IMG/VR virus record: IMGVR_UViG_3300042482_001018
Coordinates: 1-35,154 of that record
DNA length: 35,154 bases
Reading direction: 5' to 3' (one strand)
DNA from: a virus
Both the position numbers and the translations under genes were made by a program. Shown in pieces: positions 31,868 through 35,154 of this stretch (position 1 is its first letter; every line of letters begins with the position of its first letter). The notes beneath the pieces were generated by a model, which did no database searches, had not been told where the DNA came from, and worked only from the letters and a program-made list of their open reading frames with translations.

Positions 31868-32056
31868 TCAGATCTTAGACTCGATGTACTTTCCGCGACT
31901 TAGGTCGCCGCGTTGCCGGTCGAGTTTGGCCCATGACTCGGGCTGCATGGAGACGGAGCGAGTGACGGCTGTCCGGCCTTTGGAGTTGGCGGATTTCTTG
32001 CCTACGGGGCGACCCGCACCTTTGCGCGGGCCACCGTGGGTTGTGGTTTTCTTCAT
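31868..32056 (-). CDS. GPRKGAGRP-type small DNA-binding protein
   Basis: This encodes 62 residues on the minus strand. The N-terminus MKKTTTHGGPRKGAGRPVGKK is a basic Gly-rich motif common in small phage and plasmid RHH regulators. The C-terminus (TRSVSMQPESWAKLDRQRGDLSRGKYIESKI) fits an RHH strand and helix. It is probably a transcriptional regulator of the small reverse-strand cluster or of head genes. The basic N-terminus may bind DNA nonspecifically. Confidence 0.65.
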   Translation of the reverse strand: MKKTTTHGGPRKGAGRPVGKKSANSKGRTAVTRSVSMQPESWAKLDRQRGDLSRGKYIESKI

Positions 32057-32065
32057 CGTGGTTAA

Positions 32066-32341
32066 TTAAACACCAAGCTCGTCAGAACCTGGAATGATTG
32101 CACCGACTCGAAAAGAAACGCCAAGCTCGCTTTCGGCGGCGGCAATGGCGGCACGAACATCAGCAACAGGGACATAGCAACGGAGGTCGCCTGTCGCCTC
32201 GCAGCGGTTGAATAGACTATTCCCGTCCCACGCGAAGATGTCACCATCTGCATAAAAGTCTGCTCCGCGATCATTGATTTCAATCGAAACACCGGCTGGG
32301 GAGTTGGCTTCGTGGTCTGCGTTGAATTTTGTGGTTTTCAT
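32066..32341 (-). CDS. Hypothetical protein, reverse-strand cluster
   Basis: This encodes 91 residues on the minus strand: MKTTKFNADHEANSPAG followed by a compact alpha/beta segment. The 5' leader (32342-32369) closely resembles that of the next upstream reverse gene (32413-32592). No family is recognised. It lies between capsid-assembly and packaging genes and is independent of the late operon. Confidence 0.55.
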   Translation of the reverse strand: MKTTKFNADHEANSPAGVSIEINDRGADFYADGDIFAWDGNSLFNRCEATGDLRCYVPVADVRAAIAAAESELGVSFRVGAIIPGSDELGV

Positions 32342-32380
32342 ATTTTGATTTTCGGTTTTTTGGTTTGATTGGTTGGGTTT

Positions 32381-32403
32381 GGAGCGGGGATCGAACCCGC
32401 GCC
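32381..32403 (-). other. Isolated tRNA T-arm-like hairpin
   Basis: On the minus strand, GCGGG TTCGATC CCCGC forms a perfect T-arm (plus positions 32384-32400). No D or anticodon arm and no acceptor partner can be found upstream on that strand, so it is not a complete tRNA. It may be a tRNA remnant or a coincidental hairpin between two small genes. Confidence 0.35.
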
Positions 32404-32412
32404 GTTTTTTAG

Positions 32413-32592
32413 TTAAGCATTAATCCACTCTTCAAAAGTTTTTAGTGGTTCTCCGTTGCGAGTTATGTCTCCACCTTTTCCGTCATTAGCACATTCGATG
32501 TATACATTGTAGCGATCAACAATCGTTCCGTTGTAACGCGTAACTGTGATCTGTGGTTGGAGTGTTCCGTTTTTGTTGATTCCTGTTTTCAT
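32413..32592 (-). CDS. Hypothetical protein, reverse-strand cluster
   Basis: This encodes 59 residues on the minus strand from the ATG at 32592. A longer upstream reading would add 28 residues without a better leader. The sequence MKTGINKNGTLQPQITVTRYNGTIVDRYNVYIECANDGKGGDITRNGEPLKTFEEWINA is beta-rich with a helical end. The leader shares an AAACCAAAAAACC motif with the gene at 32066-32341, and both begin MKT, suggesting co-regulation or duplication of the 5' region. No family is recognised. Confidence 0.5.
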   Translation of the reverse strand: MKTGINKNGTLQPQITVTRYNGTIVDRYNVYIECANDGKGGDITRNGEPLKTFEEWINA

Positions 32593-32644
32593 TTGATTTG
32601 GTTTTTTGGTTTCGTCGTCGCCGTGGTGGCTCCGATCTGGACAT

Positions 32645-32673
32645 ACAATCTCACAATCTTGATTTCCCGTCAA
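32645..32673 (-). promoter_or_regulatory. Weak reverse-strand promoter candidate
   Basis: On the minus strand, TTGACG (32673-32668) is followed after 17 bases by GATTGT (32650-32645). The -35 is good and the -10 poor. It would drive the small reverse-strand genes. Confidence 0.25.
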
Positions 32674-32806
32674 CAACTTTTTTTCAAATAAATGAAAATG
32701 ATTTTGGAGGCTTGCGGATGCGCTTAAACACTAGCAAAAAAAGACAGGTCGAATTCACCTGCGGTTTTCTGCTCACTGGATTAAATGCCATCAGGGTGAG
32801 TTTTTT

Positions 32807-32836
32807 TAGGTCGTTATAGGTCGATATAGGTTGATT
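32807..32836 (+). repeat. Three 10-bp TAGGTCG iterons
   Basis: TAGGTCGTTA, TAGGTCGATA and TAGGTTGATT lie end to end with an exact 10-base period, so the boxes face one side of the helix. They are 115 bases upstream of the scaffold-like gene. They are a candidate regulator-binding array, or a terminase recognition site. Confidence 0.65.
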
Positions 32837-32951
32837 TGTGTCGGTGTGGGTTTCGGCGTGTTGCCAGCGCGAGATTTGATCGCAAGGTCACGCATTAACG
32901 AGACCCCTGTGCCACTCGCAAAAAGGCGCTGACCCACTTGGTTGGAATGCC

Positions 32952-33953
32952 ATGATGACAGACACAAACGACACCCCAATGCAGCTCTCCGACATCGCAG
33001 CCGAAATCGGCTTCGCTCTCGAAGAGATAACCCCGCAGGAACAACCCACCGCCGAGGAGACCGAGGACGCGCCAGAAGCGCAGCCAGAGGCCACCGACAC
33101 GGAGGATGCCTCAGCGGAATCTGATCTTTCACAAGAAGACGACAACGACAAGCCCGACGACGCCGAACCCGACGACGCCGAGCCAGAAGAAGAGAAGACC
33201 CCTACTTCCGACAAGCTGCTCAAGCGGATCGATAAGATCACGTCCAAGCGGCGAGAGGCAGAAGAACGTGCCGACACTTTAGAGACCGAGGTCAGTGAGC
33301 TCCGAGCCAAGCTCGAAGCCTCCACGCCGGTCCAGATCACTCCCTCCCCGAGCAATCCGCTCGCCGACGTGGAGACTTCGGACCAACTCGAAGACAGGAT
33401 CTCCACCGCGAAAAAAATTCGCGCCTGGGCGATCAAGAATCTCGAGGGCGGCACGGTCCAGAATGCCAGCGGAGAAGAGGTCTACTACGAGCCATCTCAG
33501 GTGCGCGAGTACCTAGCCACCGCCGACGAGCTCCTCACCGAGCACGCGCCGAAGCGCAAGGAATGGATCGCGCAGCGCGACATGGTCATGCCGGAGACGA
33601 AGCAATTCTATCCCGCACTCTTCAAGGTAGGCACGCAGGAGCACAGCATGCTCACGGCCACGCTCAAGGAGCATCCCTATTTGCGGAATCTTCCGCACCT
33701 CGAGATGATCATCGGCGACGCCATGGAGGGCATGAAGATGCGCTTCGCCCGTGCCGGCCAAGCAACAAAGAAGGCCACCGCCAAGGTCGAGTCGAATTCC
33801 AATGTGAGAGCCAGTTCCCCTCCTAGTCCTGCAAAAGGTGCCCGAGTGCCCGCCCAAGACATTGCGAACCGCGACGGAGCGCAAGCGCTTTTCAAGCGTG
33901 GATCCTCGCTCAAGACCGACGACATCGCCGCCTATCTCGAAGGCGCACTCTAA
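32952..33953 (+). CDS. Scaffold-like head assembly protein
   Basis: This encodes 333 residues (a second Met lies one codon in). The N-terminal about 80 residues are very acidic (Asp/Glu/Pro/Ala-rich, with a DDAEP repeat), followed by a coiled coil (DKLLKRIDKITSKRREAEERADTLETEVSELRAKLEA, about 88-125). The C-terminal part is helical with a basic linker (RAGQATKKATAKVES) and ends in SLKTDDIAAYLEGAL. Acidic N-terminus, coiled coil and position directly before the major capsid gene fit a phage scaffold. A head protease domain is not seen. Confidence 0.75.
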   Translation: MMTDTNDTPMQLSDIAAEIGFALEEITPQEQPTAEETEDAPEAQPEATDTEDASAESDLSQEDDNDKPDDAEPDDAEPEEEKTPTSDKLLKRIDKITSKRREAEERADTLETEVSELRAKLEASTPVQITPSPSNPLADVETSDQLEDRISTAKKIRAWAIKNLEGGTVQNASGEEVYYEPSQVREYLATADELLTEHAPKRKEWIAQRDMVMPETKQFYPALFKVGTQEHSMLTATLKEHPYLRNLPHLEMIIGDAMEGMKMRFARAGQATKKATAKVESNSNVRASSPPSPAKGARVPAQDIANRDGAQALFKRGSSLKTDDIAAYLEGAL

Positions 33954-33993
33954 CCCCAAAAACTAAAAATTCAGATACCCCCCCCTTAACATT

Positions 33994-35016
33994 ATGGCAG
34001 CTACACTTATTACCTCCCAGACTGGCATCCGCCAGGATCTCAGCGATCTGATCGCTGTGGTTGACGCAAAAACTTGCCCCGTCGTTTCGATGGCAAAAAA
34101 AGGCTCCGACCCCATCAATCCCCTCACACAATGGCAAGCGGACGGCTTTAACGCCGTGACCGTTCCTGCCGGCGTCCTATCGAATACGGATGTTTCCTCA
34201 TCCGACTTCATCGACAACGCCGCGAACCGCGTTCTCCTCTCCGCCCGCATCCAGAAGTTCCGCGAAGTCCCATCCGTGGACGATCTCGCTCAGAACGTCT
34301 CTGAGGTCGCAGGCATCGGCAAGAAAAAGGAAATGGCACGCGCCGTATCCAAGAGCCTCGAGCAACTCAAGCGCTCCATGGAAGCCGCATTCTGCTCCGA
34401 CCAAGAAGGCGTCGAGCAGTCCGGTGCGACCCCCTACAAGACCCGTGGTCTTGGCAAGTGGATCCAGAACGGCGCTCAAGCCGACCTCCCTGTCAACGCG
34501 GCGTACCGCACCCCAGCGGGTTCGATCAATGCAACAGCGACAGCTTCGCTCACCGAGAACAACATCCAGGATATGTTGCAGAGCCTCTACGAGCAGACCG
34601 GCAAATCGAACACATTCAGCCTCATTTGTGGCCCAGTGCTCAAGCGCCAGTTCACCTCATTCACCCGCACCCAATTCGCATCCACGAATGTCGCCAGCGC
34701 CATCCGCGTGCTGAACCAAAAAGACGAGAATAAAATCGTCTCCACGGTTGACATCTTCGAGGGCGACTTCGGCACACTCGAGCTCATTCCATCGCTCTTC
34801 CTCGCTCAGGACGCTACCGGCGCCTCTGCTTCTGCCGTGAAAAACGGACGCGGCTATGTGCTCGACATGGACATGGTCGAGCTGCGCTACAACCGCAAGC
34901 CACGCTACCAAGAGCTAGAAGACCGTGGCGGTGGATCACGCGGCATCGTGGACGCCATCTGCGCCCTCTGCGTGAAGAGCCCACTCGCACTCGGTAAGTT
35001 CGCTCCGACTGTTTAA
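33994..35016 (+). CDS. Major capsid protein, SU10/DUF5309-type
   Basis: This encodes 340 residues. The N-terminus (TSQTGIRQDLSDLIAVVDAKTCPVVSMAKKGSDPINPLTQWQADGF) and the pattern TFSLICGPVLKRQFTSFTR...VDIFEGDFGTLELIPSLFL...YVLDMDMVELRYNRKPRYQELEDRGGGSRG match the SU10/DUF5309 major capsid family with an HK97-type fold. The start ATG is preceded by a run of C and CTTAAC and has no Shine-Dalgarno sequence, which is notable for a gene that must be very highly expressed. A strong terminator follows. Confidence 0.85.
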   Translation: MAATLITSQTGIRQDLSDLIAVVDAKTCPVVSMAKKGSDPINPLTQWQADGFNAVTVPAGVLSNTDVSSSDFIDNAANRVLLSARIQKFREVPSVDDLAQNVSEVAGIGKKKEMARAVSKSLEQLKRSMEAAFCSDQEGVEQSGATPYKTRGLGKWIQNGAQADLPVNAAYRTPAGSINATATASLTENNIQDMLQSLYEQTGKSNTFSLICGPVLKRQFTSFTRTQFASTNVASAIRVLNQKDENKIVSTVDIFEGDFGTLELIPSLFLAQDATGASASAVKNGRGYVLDMDMVELRYNRKPRYQELEDRGGGSRGIVDAICALCVKSPLALGKFAPTV

Positions 35017-35039
35017 ATAAAAACCTCCCCCGCATAGGT

Positions 35040-35100
35040 GGTGGGGCGCTCTCTCCCCCTAGACATACGAGCGCCCCACCAAATTGCGGCCAATTTTTTT
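35040..35100 (+). terminator. Double-hairpin terminator after the capsid gene
   Basis: A perfect 11-bp stem (35040-35050 with 35070-35080) is followed by a smaller 6-bp hairpin (35081-35096, loop CGGC) that runs into a T tract ending at 35100. It probably limits read-through from the highly expressed capsid gene, 3 bases before the next ATG. Confidence 0.75.
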
Positions 35101-35102
35101 AA

Positions 35103-35154
35103 ATGTCCGATCTCGCTGTAGAACTCGAATCTGATCTGGGAGACCTTGCCCCAT
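35103..35154 (+). CDS. Start of a gene cut by the window end
   Basis: An ATG at 35103 opens a frame (MSDLAVELESDLGDLAP) that continues to the end of the window. Acidic residues dominate. It follows the major capsid gene, so a head-completion or head-tail joining protein is likely, but too little is visible to assign. Confidence 0.5.
   Translation, partial: MSDLAVELESDLGDLAP

Larger units (their letters stand above)
32593..32951. other. Intergenic control region before the scaffold gene
   Basis: This 359-base stretch without a supported gene separates the reverse-strand cluster from the head genes. It contains the leader of the gene ending at 32413, a weak minus-strand promoter candidate (32645-32673), an AT-rich part around 32680-32780 and three 10-base TAGGT repeats (32807-32836). 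A plus-strand open frame here starts only at TTG and looks random. Confidence 0.6.

Noticed and set aside
32381-32470. Complete tRNA on the minus strand
   Set aside because: Apart from the T-arm no cloverleaf can be built; the region upstream codes for a small protein.
32598-32819. Plus-strand open frame of 73 codons
   Set aside because: It starts at TTG, antisense to a gene leader, with no sensible composition or leader of its own.
1-35154. CRISPR array
   Set aside because: The short repeats present (heptamers, 10-bp iterons, 51-bp coding units) lack the repeat-spacer structure of CRISPR.

Overview
The window is a continuous stretch of a temperate, probably short-tailed (podovirus-like) double-stranded DNA phage genome. 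It carries a terminase large subunit, a scaffold-like protein, an SU10/DUF5309-type major capsid protein, coiled-coil and S74-chaperone tail fibres, a lysis cassette, very large internal virion proteins, a tyrosine integrase with a tRNA-derived attachment site, and a replication/recombination operon. Phage genes lie on both sides of the attachment site, so this looks like the free (circular or circularly permuted) phage genome rather than one edge of an integrated prophage. Both ends of the window cut genes, and no portal gene is visible. The host cannot be named from the sequence. The DNA is fairly GC-rich, most genes lack a Shine-Dalgarno sequence and start after A/C-rich leaders, and the att site carries the 3' end of a bacterial tRNA-Ser. 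I would guess a high-GC bacterium with SD-independent initiation, such as Verrucomicrobiota, with low confidence.

Layout. 1-7662 holds tail-fibre and other virion genes and a lysis cassette of two small membrane proteins, an embedded lipoprotein and a YkuD-like hydrolase. 7659-12770 is the most unusual part: a SET-domain protein, an 845-residue repeat-rich virion protein with a CWVAR-type C-terminal module, then a translationally coupled YcaO cyclodehydratase/thioamidation enzyme and its TfuA partner. 12776-19746 encodes two coiled-coil or low-complexity virion proteins and a 1855-residue protein with an HExxH metalloprotease motif and ART-like and helix-hairpin-helix-like segments. A terminator, inverted repeats and attP-like tRNA-Ser sequence follow (19758-19929), then the integrase (20072-21079), a reverse-strand PEGA lipoprotein, and a control region with two divergent ribbon-helix-helix genes and an excisionase-like gene (21583-22377). 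22386-29164 is the early operon: small membrane proteins, Sak4-like ATPase, Fe-S RecB-type nuclease, SSB-like protein, RuvC-like resolvase, DnaT-like loader, DnaB-like helicase and a probable small terminase. 29299-35154 is packaging and head assembly, interrupted by three small reverse-strand genes (31868-32592).

Most plus-strand genes overlap by ATGA or abut, so transcription probably runs in a few long operons. The strongest candidate for an undescribed system is the YcaO-TfuA pair inside a structural operon. It is next to a SET-domain protein and overlaps the end of a virion protein gene, and no separate precursor peptide is visible. This suggests chemical modification, perhaps backbone thioamidation, of a phage virion protein rather than synthesis of a peptide natural product. 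That is an inference; the family assignments of YcaO and TfuA themselves are well supported by motifs.
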